From NCBI GenBank assembly GCA_031259605.1, contig JAIRLE010000022.1, forward strand, positions 1 through 16,931: a stretch of 16,931 nt of DNA, read 5' to 3'. Made by a program: the position numbers and the translations under genes. Origin of the DNA: Zoogloeaceae bacterium. Its GTDB lineage: Bacteria > Pseudomonadota > Gammaproteobacteria > Burkholderiales > Rhodocyclaceae. Below the pieces are notes generated by a model. The model had not been told where the DNA came from, did no database searches, and worked only from the letters and a program-made list of their open reading frames with translations. Below, piece by piece: positions 6,239 through 14,154 of the stretch; within the stretch, counting starts at the first letter, position 1; every line of letters begins with the position of its first letter.

Positions 6239-7546
6239 ATGTCCAGATTTTTCCCTCTCCTTTTCCTTGTCCTCACGCTGATTGCCGCGCCCGTTTATGC
6301 GCGGCCGCAGGTCATCGAAGCCGATCGTATCGTTGCCATCGTCGGCAGCGAGGCCATTACCCTGTCCGAACTCAGAGCGCAATTGCAGATGGTCACGAAG
6401 CGCCTGGAGCGTCAGGGTACGCCCCTGCCGCCGCAGGAGACGTTGGAACGACAGATGCTCGAACGCATGATCATGGAGCGCACCCAGATCCAGGCCGCCC
6501 ACGAACAGGGCTTGCGCGTAAGCGACGCGCAATTGGAACAGACCGTGGCGCGCATCGCCGCCAACAACAAGATGAGTCGCGAACAATTCCTCCTCGCGCT
6601 GCAACAGGACGACATCACCCAGTCCCAGTTCCGGGAGGAAATCCGCAACGAGATGCTCATTACCCGCCTGCGCGAGCGGGAAGTCGATAGCCGCATCGTC
6701 ATCTCCGATGCGGAAATCGACAACTTTCTGACGCAGGCGGGCGGCAAGCGCGAAGAACTGCGCATCGCCCACATCCTGTTGCGCGCGCCGGAAGCCGCCA
6801 GTCCCGAACAACTGCAAAAACTGAGGGCCAAGGCCGAAGATGTGGCAAAACGCGCCCAGCGCGGGGAAAACTTCGCGGAACTCGCCGCCGCCCACTCCGA
6901 CGCGCCCGACGCCCTACAAGGCGGCGACCTTGGCTGGCGTCCCGAAGAATCCCTGCCCACGCTCTTTGCCGAAGCCGCAAAAACGCTGCAAGCCGATGCC
7001 GCGTCCGGCAAGACCAACGACATCGCCCTGCTGCAATCCCCGAACGGCTTTCATGTCATCAAGCTCCTTGCCCGGCGCGGCGGCGAGGAGGAAGACGGCG
7101 GTGTGCGCCAGACGCGCGCCCGCCACATCCTGATTCGCGTCGATGAACTCATTTCCGAATCCGATGCCCGCCGCCGCCTGGAAGATTTGCGCGAACGCCT
7201 GAAACACGGCGAGGATTTCGCCGAGCTGGCCCGCCTGTATTCGCAGGATGGCTCCGCCGCCAACGGCGGCGATCTGGGTTGGGTGAATCCCGGCGACACC
7301 GTGCCGGAATTCGAGCGCGCCATGGAGGAATTGCAAGACGGGGAAGTCAGTCCCGTCGTCCAGTCGCCCTTCGGCTTTCACATCATTCGGGTGGAAGAAC
7401 GCCGCCTCCAGGACATGAGCCAGGAAAAACAACGGTTTGCCGCCCGCCAGGCGCTGCGCGAGCGCAAGATGGACGAAGCCTACCAGGACTGGCTGCGGCA
7501 ACTGCGCGACAGAACCTACGTGGAATACCGCCTGGAAGAAGAATGA
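6239..7546 (+). CDS. surA: Periplasmic chaperone / peptidyl-prolyl isomerase SurA
   Basis: The predicted protein has 435 residues, as usual for SurA. A signal peptide spans 1-21 (FFPLLFLVLTLIAAPVYA). The helical N-terminal chaperone module covers about 24-165 (ADRIVAIVGSEAITLSEL). Two parvulin domains follow: the first at about 172-280 (RIAHILLR, GGDLGWRPEESLP, GFHVIKLL), the second at about 290-388 (RARHILIR, GGDLGWVNPGDTVPEFE, FGFHIIRVEER). A C-terminal helix completes the chaperone core. SurA escorts unfolded barrel proteins such as LptD to the BAM complex. The gene follows lptD by five bases and overlaps pdxA by ATGA, so the three genes look co-transcribed and translationally coupled. Confidence 0.95.
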   Translation: MSRFFPLLFLVLTLIAAPVYARPQVIEADRIVAIVGSEAITLSELRAQLQMVTKRLERQGTPLPPQETLERQMLERMIMERTQIQAAHEQGLRVSDAQLEQTVARIAANNKMSREQFLLALQQDDITQSQFREEIRNEMLITRLREREVDSRIVISDAEIDNFLTQAGGKREELRIAHILLRAPEAASPEQLQKLRAKAEDVAKRAQRGENFAELAAAHSDAPDALQGGDLGWRPEESLPTLFAEAAKTLQADAASGKTNDIALLQSPNGFHVIKLLARRGGEEEDGGVRQTRARHILIRVDELISESDARRRLEDLRERLKHGEDFAELARLYSQDGSAANGGDLGWVNPGDTVPEFERAMEELQDGEVSPVVQSPFGFHIIRVEERRLQDMSQEKQRFAARQALRERKMDEAYQDWLRQLRDRTYVEYRLEEE

Positions 7547-8550
7547 CGCGCCCGTCGATTGCCGTCACCTCCGGCGAACCCGCGGGCGTCGGCCCGGAAC
7601 TTTGCCTCATGCTGGCCGCCAACGATTGCGGTGCGCATCCTGTAGTGCTCGCCGACCGGAATCTTCTCCTTGAGCGCGCCCGCCGCCTGAATCTGCCGGT
7701 GGAACTGCGGGATTATGTTCCAAACCAGACATCCGGCGACTGGCGGCCGGGCGTACTTGACATACTGCATCGGCCATTGCGCGTTTCTTCCCGTCCCGGA
7801 CATCTCGATCCCGCCAACAGCGCCTATGTGCTCGATCTGCTGGATGCCGCCCTGGAAGGCTGCCGGCGCGGCGCGTTCGCCGCCATGACGACCGCGCCGG
7901 CGCACAAGGGCGTCATCAACGAGGCGGGCATTCCCTTTACCGGGCATACCGAATATCTGGCGGACAAGACGCATACGTCCCGCGTCGTCATGATGCTGGC
8001 AGGCGACACCGGAAGCGGCGCGCTGCGCGTGGCGCTGGCGACCACACACCTGCCGCTCCATGCGGTTGCCCGCGCCATTACCCCGGAGACGTTAACAGCG
8101 GTCATCACCATCCTGCATCTGGATTTGCAAAAAAAGTATGGGATTGTTGCGCCGCGTATCCTGGTGGCCGGGCTGAACCCGCACGCGGGCGAGGGCGGGC
8201 ATCTGGGAAAAGAGGAAATCGAGGTGATGGTTCCGACGCTGGAAAAACTGCGCGGGCAAGGCATGACCCTGATCGGCCCCTTGCCCGCCGACACGCTCTT
8301 TATTCCTTCGGTTTTGAGAGAAGGCGACGCCGTGCTCGCCATGTACCACGACCAAGGTCTCGCGCCCCTGAAATACGCGACTTTCGGCAAGGGCATCAAC
8401 GTGACTTTGGGGCTACCCATCATCCGCACCTCGGTCGACCACGGCACGGCGCTCGATCTCGCCGGAAGCGGCCACGCCAGCCCGGAAAGCCTGTTTGCCG
8501 CCGTGCGAGAAGCCGCGCGCATGGGCACCGACGCGCGCCAGCGTTCCTGA
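7543..8550 (+). CDS. pdxA: 4-hydroxythreonine-4-phosphate dehydrogenase PdxA
   Basis: The predicted protein has 335 residues. PdxA oxidises 4-phosphohydroxy-L-threonine with NAD(P)+ in the DXP-dependent pathway to pyridoxal phosphate, in the cytoplasm. The N-terminus has SGEPAGVGPEL. The three metal-binding histidines known in E. coli PdxA are present at H169 (TTHLPLH), H214 (GLNPHAGEGG) and H269 (YHDQG). GHTEYLA (134-140) and TSVDHGTALDLAG also match the family. The ATG overlaps the surA stop (ATGA). In many proteobacteria rsmA/ksgA follows pdxA; here the operon ends with pdxA, followed by a REP-like repeat and a hairpin. Confidence 0.95.
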   Translation: MTRPSIAVTSGEPAGVGPELCLMLAANDCGAHPVVLADRNLLLERARRLNLPVELRDYVPNQTSGDWRPGVLDILHRPLRVSSRPGHLDPANSAYVLDLLDAALEGCRRGAFAAMTTAPAHKGVINEAGIPFTGHTEYLADKTHTSRVVMMLAGDTGSGALRVALATTHLPLHAVARAITPETLTAVITILHLDLQKKYGIVAPRILVAGLNPHAGEGGHLGKEEIEVMVPTLEKLRGQGMTLIGPLPADTLFIPSVLREGDAVLAMYHDQGLAPLKYATFGKGINVTLGLPIIRTSVDHGTALDLAGSGHASPESLFAAVREAARMGTDARQRS

Positions 8551-8558
8551 CTGCGTCC

Positions 8559-8602
8559 CAGGGCAATCGCATGAATGCCGACATTGTATTTTCAGTCCGC
8601 GC
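8559..8602. repeat. Short REP-like repeat, copy 1 (downstream of pdxA)
   Basis: This 44-base segment matches 16200-16243 at 39 of 44 positions, without gaps. It contains the imperfect dyad GGCAATCGCATGAATGCC (GGCA.TC…GA.TGCC), typical of REP-like palindromes. It starts 9 bases after the pdxA stop. In the frame that is open in the other copy, this copy has a TGA, which argues against coding. Confidence 0.65.
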
Positions 8603-8647
8603 AGCCGCAAACATCAAGGCGTCTGGAACAAGGCGCGGGAGTTACCC

Positions 8648-8674
8648 CCCTCTCCCGCGGGCGGGAGAGGGTTT
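8648..8674 (+). terminator. Terminator-like hairpin of the lptD-surA-pdxA operon
   Basis: CCCTCTCCCGC (8648-8658) and GCGGGAGAGGG (8661-8671) are a perfect 11-bp inverted repeat with two bases between, followed by TTTCGTCTCT. A stable stem with a modest T-rich tail lies between the convergent pdxA and the small cysteine-protein gene. A direct repeat TGATTCC TGATTCC follows shortly after. Confidence 0.6.
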
Positions 8675-8702
8675 CGTCTCTGATTCCTGATTCCTGCCTC
8701 CG

Positions 8703-8906
8703 TCAGCGCCCAACTGGATTTTTTCTGTGAAATTTGGCCTTGAAATGCAGGCAGGGCGCGCCGCTGGCTTCGAGGACGACCAGGGCGGGGGAGCGGGCGC
8801 TCTTGAAGTTCATGGCGCGGCAGGCATAGGGCTGGCGGGCGTCATGGGTGATCGCGTGGTGCGCGCAGTCGCGGCAATCGGGCGTTCCAGGGAAGGCAAG
8901 CGGCAT
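8703..8906 (-). CDS. Small four-cysteine (zinc-ribbon-like) protein of unknown function
   Basis: The predicted protein has 67 residues. It has C11 and C14 (CRDC), C29 (PYACRAMNFKS) and C52 (EASGAPCLHFKAK). The pattern CxxC…PYxCRAxxFKS…ASGxxCxxF resembles small conserved bacterial proteins that I recall only as uncharacterised, and four cysteines suggest metal binding. It starts 19 bases after the proQ stop on the same strand, so the two are likely co-transcribed. The ATG at 8906 has no visible Shine-Dalgarno; the frame stays open upstream, overlapping the end of proQ, so the true start may differ. No signal peptide or membrane segment is seen. Function is not known to me. Confidence 0.65.
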   Translation of the reverse strand: MPLAFPGTPDCRDCAHHAITHDARQPYACRAMNFKSARSPALVVLEASGAPCLHFKAKFHRKNPVGR

Positions 8907-8925
8907 GGCGCGGGCGCGGCAGGCT

Positions 8926-9492
8926 CTATTTGCGGGAAAATTTTTCGCTCAGCAACGCCAGTTTTTCCGTCAGGCTCAATGTCGATGACGCGGCGGCGTC
9001 GCTTTCCGGCTTTTGTGGCGGCGGTTCCGCTTTCCGGCGCGGCGTTGGCGCCGCGGGCACTGGCGGTGCCAACGCGGACGTGACTTTCAATCGTCTTTGG
9101 CGCGCGGGCAGCGCGCTCGCGGCGGTTTCCGCCTGTTTCTTCAGGCGCTCCTGCAAACGTTCGGCCGCGTATTGGCGCTGGCTGTCGGTGATTTCGCCCG
9201 CGGGCGCACCCTGCAAATCGAGGCGTTGCCCGGCCTTTGCCATGTTGCGCAAGTAACGGTTGCTGTGCGTGTGAATGGCAAGGGCAATGCGCAACGCCTT
9301 TCTGGGCAGATCCGGAAATTCGGCGCGCACGGCCTTGTCGATGCCGATGGCCAGCGGCCCACCCGCGCGGAAAACGGGAAAGCGCGCATACAGCGTCTTC
9401 AAAATCTCCCGTGGGCCAGGATCGGGGACGGGCGGCGGCGCGACGAGCGGTTCGGCGGATGACGCGGCGGCAGGCAAGGGCGGCAGATTCAT
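8926..9492 (-). CDS. ProQ/FinO-domain RNA-binding protein
   Basis: The predicted protein has 188 residues. A Pro/Ala-rich N-terminal tail (1-26) precedes a ProQ/FinO domain at about 27-120, with REILKTLYARFPVF, KALRIALAIHTHSNRYLRNM and GQRLDLQG (87-94). A basic, Pro-rich tail follows (RQRRLKV, PTPRRKAEPPP), ending in a short helix LTEKLALLSEKFSRK. Proteins of this family bind structured RNAs and act as global or plasmid-specific small-RNA chaperones. Gene naming varies in betaproteobacteria, so I leave the symbol empty. The ATG at 9492 directly follows structured repeat copy B, which places CGGAG 11 bases upstream. The small cysteine-protein gene follows. Confidence 0.88.
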   Translation of the reverse strand: MNLPPLPAAASSAEPLVAPPPVPDPGPREILKTLYARFPVFRAGGPLAIGIDKAVRAEFPDLPRKALRIALAIHTHSNRYLRNMAKAGQRLDLQGAPAGEITDSQRQYAAERLQERLKKQAETAASALPARQRRLKVTSALAPPVPAAPTPRRKAEPPPQKPESDAAASSTLSLTEKLALLSEKFSRK

Positions 9493-9658
9493 CGTAAAAC
9501 TAACTCCGGTTTGAAACCCCGCCCTTCAGGGCGGTGCGAAGGTCGAGACCCCGGCCTGAAAAAGCCGGGGTTTCGACCGTAGCCATTCTCGAGGGGAGAG
9601 AAACCCCTTCCCAATGACGTTGGACCGGCAGTCCTGAAGGGCTGCCGCTAATTTCTTG
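9490..9658 (-). repeat. Structured dispersed repeat, copy B (more complete), between secA and the ProQ-domain gene
   Basis: This copy holds four hairpins. CCGCCC-TTCA-GGGCGG (9519-9534) is perfect. A 14-bp stem with one mismatch and an 8-base loop spans 9541-9578 (GGTCGA…TCGACC outside, ACCCCGGC…GCCGGGGT inside). TTCTC/GAGAA lies at 9586-9602. A terminal GGCAG/CTGCC-type hairpin with TTCA loop sits near 9627-9648. It ends at the start codon of the ProQ-domain gene exactly as copy A ends at that of murU, in the same orientation. The hairpin style recalls palindromic ends of IS200/IS605-type elements, but no transposase or TnpB gene is present. Confidence 0.8.
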
Positions 9659-9692
9659 CTCAGGGGCATCCGTATCCGTGAGGCAAAAAAAA

Positions 9693-12398
9693 TCAGGTAA
9701 GCTTGCCGTGGCAGTGCTTGTACTTCTTGCCGCTGCCGCAAGGACAAGGATCGTTGCGGCCGATTTTGGGTTCGGCGTGGATAGGCTGCGTTTTCCTGAC
9801 CGCCGGAGCGTCATCCGCTTCATCGTCATAACCGGCGTGGCGATACTGGACATTTTCCACTTCGTCGGGCTTGCTCTCTTCCACGTCGGCCTGCGAGCGA
9901 ATCTGCACCGTGACCAGCACACGCGTGACTTCGCGGCGCACGATGTCCAGCAGGTTCTCGAACAGCTCAAAGGCTTCGCGCTTGTATTCCTGCTTGGGAT
10001 TCTTCTGGGCGTAACCGCGCAGGTGAATGCCCTGGCGCAGATGGTCGAGCGCGCCCAGATGCTCGCGCCAGTGCGTATCCAGGCTTTGCAACATGATGTT
10101 GCGCTCGAACTGGGCAAAGATGCCCTGACCAACCCGCGTGACCTTGGCGGCATACGCCTCGTCGATGAGCGCGGCCAGACGCTTCAGGATGGCTTCGGCG
10201 GTCAGGGTGTTGTCCTGCTTCAGCCACTGGCCAACCGGCGCTTCCAGCAGGAAATCGCCCAGCAGGGCGCGTTCGAGGCCGGCAATGTCCCATTGTTCCT
10301 CGACGGAATCCTCCGGGATGAACTGGCGGAAAGTATCCGCCAACACGCCGTGCCGCATGGCGGTGATGGTCTCGGAAATGTCGTCGCTTTCCAGAATCTC
10401 GTTGCGCTGGGCGTAAATCACCTTGCGCTGATCGTTGGCAACATCGTCATATTCGAGCAATTGCTTGCGGATATCGAAGTTGCGCCCCTCCACCTTGCGC
10501 TGCGCCGATTCCAGCGAACGCGAAACCAGAGGATGCTCAATCGCCTCGCCTTCCGGCATTTTCAGCCGGTCCATAATGCCGCGCAGCCGTTCGCCGGCGA
10601 AGATGCGCAACAGGGGATCATCCAGCGACAGATAAAAGCGCGAGGAACCGGCGTCGCCCTGGCGTCCGGCGCGACCGCGCAACTGGTTGTCGATGCGCCT
10701 CGATTCGTGCCGTTCGGAAGCAATAATCCGCAAACCGCCCGCCGCCAGCACCTGTTCGTGCAGCACCTGCCATTCGGACCTCAGTTCCTCGATGCGCACC
10801 GCGCGCTCGACGGGCGTGAGTTTTTCGTCATCCTGCACGGCGGCAATCAGCTTGTCGATGTTGCCGCCCAGCACGATGTCCGTACCCCGTCCCGCCATGT
10901 TGGTGGCGACGGTGATCATGCCGGGGCGTCCGGCCTGGGTGACGATCTGCGCTTCGCGCGCGTGTTGCTTGGCGTTCAATACCTGATGCGGCAGGTTTTC
11001 CTTTTCCAGGAACTTCGAGAGCAGTTCCGATGCTTCCACGGAAGTCGTGCCCAACAATACCGGCTGGCCGCGTCCGTGGCATTCCTTGACATCTGCGACG
11101 ATGGCCCGGTGTTTTTCGGCGGCGGTCTTGAACACCTGGTCGTTGAAATCCTGCCGCACCATCGGGCGATGCGTGGGAATGACCACCGTTTCCAGGCCGT
11201 AAATCTGGTGGAATTCGTAGGCTTCGGTATCCGCCGTGCCGGTCATGCCCGCGAGCTTGCCATACATGCGAAAGTAGTTCTGGAAGGTGATGGAGGCCAG
11301 CGTCTGGTTTTCATTCTGGATGGGCAGGCCTTCCTTGGCTTCCACCGCCTGATGCAGTCCGTCCGACCAGCGGCGTCCGGGCAGGGCGTGACCGGTGAAT
11401 TCGTCGATGATGACCACCGCGCCGTCCTTGATGATGTACTGCTGATCCTTGTGGAACAGGGTATGGGCGCGCAGGGCGGCGTTCAGGTGGTGCATCAGGC
11501 CGATGTTGGCGGCTTCATAGAGACTGCGTCCGTCGGAAAGCAGGCCCATGTTGACCAGAATCTGCTCGGCGTGTTCGTGGCCTTCCTCGGAAAAATGCAC
11601 CTGATGGCCTTTTTCATCCACCCAGTAATCGCCTTCGGCCTTTTCTTCCGGCGCGCGCGTCAAGAGCGGCACCACCTTGTCCATGCGCACATAGAGGTCG
11701 GTGCGATCCTCGGCCTGGCCGGAGATGATGAGCGGCGTTCTTGCCTCGTCGATGAGGATGGAATCCACTTCATCGACAATGGCAAAACTCAGGCCGCGCT
11801 GCACCCGTTCGTCGGTGCTGTAAACCATGTTGTCGCGCAGATAGTCGAAACCGAATTCGTTGTTGGTGCCGTAAGTTATATCCGAAGCGTAGGCGGCGTG
11901 TTTATCCTCGTGCGACATCTGCGTCAGATTCACGCCCACGGAAAGCCCGAGGAAGCGGTGCAGCCGCCCCATCCATTCCGCGTCGCGGCTGGCAAGGTAA
12001 TCATTGACGGTGACGATGTGCACACCCTTGCCGGAAAGCGCGTTCAGGTAGGAAGGCAGGGTAGCCACCAGCGTCTTGCCTTCGCCGGTGCGCATTTCCG
12101 CGATCTTGCCGTAATGCAGCACCATGCCGCCAATCAATTGCACGTCGAAATGGCGCATTCCCAGTACCCGCTTGCTGGCTTCGCGCACCACGGCAAAGGC
12201 TTCCGGCAGCAGATCATCCAGGCTTTCGCCCTGAGTGTGGCGCTGGCGGAATTCCCCGGTCTTCGCTTGCAGGGCGTTGTCGGGAAGGGCGGCAATCTCC
12301 GCCTCCAGTGCATTGACGCGCCGCACCGTCTGGGAATACTGCTTGATCAACCGATCATTGCGACTGCCGAAAATCTTCTTGAGTAGGCCAGAAATCAT
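9693..12398 (-). CDS. secA: Preprotein translocase ATPase SecA
   Basis: The predicted protein has 901 residues, the normal length. Walker A is MRTGEGKT at 102-109 and Walker B is VDEVDS (D209, D212), the same positions as in E. coli. The second nucleotide-binding fold has TNMAGRGTDIVLGG, and LRGRAGRQGDAGSSRFYLS is the conserved Arg-finger region. The C-terminal zinc-binding SEC-C tail is NDPCPCGSGKKYKHCHGK (C885, C887, C896, H897), which contacts SecB and lipids. SecA drives export through SecYEG. The start MISGLLKKIFGSRND is chosen as the typical one; an upstream ATG would add 11 unrelated residues. A TTTTTTTT run directly follows the TGA stop, but the hairpin before it (around GGCAAGCTTACC) is weak. 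Confidence 0.96.
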   Translation of the reverse strand: MISGLLKKIFGSRNDRLIKQYSQTVRRVNALEAEIAALPDNALQAKTGEFRQRHTQGESLDDLLPEAFAVVREASKRVLGMRHFDVQLIGGMVLHYGKIAEMRTGEGKTLVATLPSYLNALSGKGVHIVTVNDYLASRDAEWMGRLHRFLGLSVGVNLTQMSHEDKHAAYASDITYGTNNEFGFDYLRDNMVYSTDERVQRGLSFAIVDEVDSILIDEARTPLIISGQAEDRTDLYVRMDKVVPLLTRAPEEKAEGDYWVDEKGHQVHFSEEGHEHAEQILVNMGLLSDGRSLYEAANIGLMHHLNAALRAHTLFHKDQQYIIKDGAVVIIDEFTGHALPGRRWSDGLHQAVEAKEGLPIQNENQTLASITFQNYFRMYGKLAGMTGTADTEAYEFHQIYGLETVVIPTHRPMVRQDFNDQVFKTAAEKHRAIVADVKECHGRGQPVLLGTTSVEASELLSKFLEKENLPHQVLNAKQHAREAQIVTQAGRPGMITVATNMAGRGTDIVLGGNIDKLIAAVQDDEKLTPVERAVRIEELRSEWQVLHEQVLAAGGLRIIASERHESRRIDNQLRGRAGRQGDAGSSRFYLSLDDPLLRIFAGERLRGIMDRLKMPEGEAIEHPLVSRSLESAQRKVEGRNFDIRKQLLEYDDVANDQRKVIYAQRNEILESDDISETITAMRHGVLADTFRQFIPEDSVEEQWDIAGLERALLGDFLLEAPVGQWLKQDNTLTAEAILKRLAALIDEAYAAKVTRVGQGIFAQFERNIMLQSLDTHWREHLGALDHLRQGIHLRGYAQKNPKQEYKREAFELFENLLDIVRREVTRVLVTVQIRSQADVEESKPDEVENVQYRHAGYDDEADDAPAVRKTQPIHAEPKIGRNDPCPCGSGKKYKHCHGKLT

Positions 12399-12438
12399 CA
12401 CTTGACGCGCAACCGCGCTCCTGAGCAGCAAAATGGCG

Positions 12439-12444
12439 ATTCTA
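12439..12444 (-). promoter_or_regulatory. secA: Candidate extended -10 element of secA
   Basis: On the minus strand TGCTAGAAT gives a -10 (TAGAAT) with an extended TGN, about 40 bases upstream of the secA ATG. No convincing -35 is seen. It would drive secA independently of the upstream diguanylate cyclase gene. Confidence 0.4.
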
Positions 12445-12496
12445 GCATCAGGGCGAACGCAAAGGGCAGACCGCGCGGCGGATTGTGCGACGCATG

Positions 12497-12512
12497 GCGT
12501 GATTCGTCACGC
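12497..12512 (-). terminator. Hairpin after the diguanylate cyclase gene
   Basis: GCGTGA and TCACGC form a perfect 6-bp stem with a 4-base loop (CGAA on the transcribed strand), 7 bases after the cyclase stop. No T-run follows. It is a possible end point or stabiliser of the hisG-hisD-cyclase transcript. Confidence 0.35.
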
Positions 12513-12519
12513 GGCGCGT

Positions 12520-14148
12520 TCAGCGCCGGGTCAACACGACCCGGTTGCGCCCCTGGCGTTTCGCTTGGTAGAGCGCGCTGTCGGCGGCTTCCAGCAGGAT
12601 ATTCAGGCTCTTTTTCATGGGCGCGCCTTCCGCGCAGACCGCCACGCCGACGCTGAAACTCGTCCTGAACGGACTGTTGTCGGCCCCATAGAAGACGATG
12701 CGGGAAAAATCGTTGCGGATGCGATCGAGAATTTCCTCGGCATCGTTGGCGCGCGCGCGCGCCAGACCCACCACGAATTCCTCGCCGCCGTAGCGGCCGA
12801 TGATGTCGCTGCGCCGCAGACGCTGCTTCAACAGCCAAGCCAAGGAACGGATCACCTGATCGCCGACCGGATGCCCGTGCGTATCATTTACCCGTTTGAA
12901 GTGATCGATGTCGAGCATGGCCACCGCCATGCCTTCGCCGTCACGCAGTCTTTCCAGCGCCGCCGCCAGCGCCTGCTGGCTGCTGATGTGGTTCAGGAGA
13001 TCGGTGAGGCTGTCGTTTTGCATGGAGTGGCGCAACGCCCGGTACCGATCGATTTTGCTCTTGACCACCGCATTGACCAGCACCGGATTGAACGGCTTGG
13101 TCAGGAACTGATCGCCGCCCAAGCGCAGGGCTTCCACTTGCAGGCCGATATTGGTCTCGCTGGAAAGATAGACAATGGGAATGCTCAGGAATTCATCGTA
13201 CTGGCGAATCACCCGCGCCACTTCCACGCCCGTGCAACTGGGCATGTACATGTCCATGAGGATCAGATCGGGCTGGAATTGACGGATGACGGCAAGCGTT
13301 TGCAGCGGATCGTAGAGCACCTGGGTAAGCGTGCCGCGCTCTTCCAGCGCACGGTTGATGACATGCGCCGCCGTGCGCGAATCCTCGATGATCAGCACGC
13401 GATAGGATTCCTGCTCCTCGATTTCCCCATGCGCCAGCACCTGACTCAAAATCTGTTGCAGACTGGCGTTCTGCGCCATGCAGTGATCCGCGCCCGCCTG
13501 CAACACCTGATTGATGGCGACGAACTCATTCGGCATTCCCAGGCAAACGATGTGCGCCAACGGCACCCGCTCGCGCAACTGTTGCAGTATCGGGATCCAG
13601 CGCGTGGCGGGCTGTTCGCCAACATCCAGCAGATACACGCCGAGGCCGGAATGGTTGGGCGCGGGCAGTTCCCAGCCGTCCTCGCACACCGAAATGCCGA
13701 AATAGCCAAGCTGGGTTGCCAGATCATGTTGGCGCACACTGTGTTCGCCCATCAGAAAAACCTGTTGAGCGCTGTTCAATATCCGGACCGTCGAGGAGGC
13801 GGTATCGGGTTCCTGACGGGCGCGGCGTTCTTCCGTGACTTCGCCTTCGTTGGCGCAGTAGTGTCGCAGCAATCCGCTTAATCGCGCCACCTGCTCACCC
13901 AGTGTCCGCATGATGTCTTCGGCAATCGGATGGCTGTTTTCGTTGCCGAACAGAGTCAGCGCCTGTTGTTCCAATTGACGGCAGGCATGATGCAGACCGG
14001 TTTGCGACTGCTGGCTCAGGGTATCGGTGCAGTTGTTGATCGACAAGGAAAATTCAACGAAATGCTCGAAATTGGGATACGCCTGGTACCTGATCCAGGC
14101 CAGTTGCAGCGCCCGTTCCTTTTGCAGCAGGGAAGAGGTGGTCAACAT
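12520..14148 (-). CDS. Response-regulator diguanylate cyclase (degenerate REC - REC - GGDEF)
   Basis: The predicted protein has 542 residues. A helical N-terminal region (1-110) of unknown type is followed by a degenerate receiver-like segment (about 120-240). A canonical receiver spans about 249-368 (acidic pair E255/D256, phospho-acceptor D299 in LILMDMYMP, K351 in KPF). A GGDEF domain runs from about 378 to 541. The catalytic motif is GGEEF (454-458), and the inhibitory I-site RxxD is present (R445-D448) five residues before it. MLDIDHFKRVND (411-422) is the usual substrate and metal region. It should make cyclic di-GMP under phosphorylation control and be feedback-inhibited. No membrane segment is seen. 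It starts 6 bases after the hisD stop with no clear ribosome site, suggesting coupling to hisD. No histidine kinase is nearby. Confidence 0.92.
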   Translation of the reverse strand: MLTTSSLLQKERALQLAWIRYQAYPNFEHFVEFSLSINNCTDTLSQQSQTGLHHACRQLEQQALTLFGNENSHPIAEDIMRTLGEQVARLSGLLRHYCANEGEVTEERRARQEPDTASSTVRILNSAQQVFLMGEHSVRQHDLATQLGYFGISVCEDGWELPAPNHSGLGVYLLDVGEQPATRWIPILQQLRERVPLAHIVCLGMPNEFVAINQVLQAGADHCMAQNASLQQILSQVLAHGEIEEQESYRVLIIEDSRTAAHVINRALEERGTLTQVLYDPLQTLAVIRQFQPDLILMDMYMPSCTGVEVARVIRQYDEFLSIPIVYLSSETNIGLQVEALRLGGDQFLTKPFNPVLVNAVVKSKIDRYRALRHSMQNDSLTDLLNHISSQQALAAALERLRDGEGMAVAMLDIDHFKRVNDTHGHPVGDQVIRSLAWLLKQRLRRSDIIGRYGGEEFVVGLARARANDAEEILDRIRNDFSRIVFYGADNSPFRTSFSVGVAVCAEGAPMKKSLNILLEAADSALYQAKRQGRNRVVLTRR

Positions 14149-14154
14149 GGCGGG

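Noticed and set aside
8420..8617. Small minus-strand frames at the 3' end of pdxA
   Set aside because: They overlap pdxA codons antisense and run into the REP-like repeat; no ribosome site or homology pattern.
9490..9658. CRISPR-like array from the repeated palindromes
   Set aside because: There are no regularly spaced identical units; the palindromes differ from one another and only two whole copies exist, 7 kb apart.
9680..9715. Intrinsic terminator of secA
   Set aside because: An eight-T run follows the stop codon, but the stem before it (GGCAAGCTTACC) is too short with no loop to support a confident call.
9678..12386. Plus-strand open frame of 902 codons opposite secA
   Set aside because: It mirrors the secA coding region; SecA motifs on the other strand are complete and the mirrored product has no known motif.
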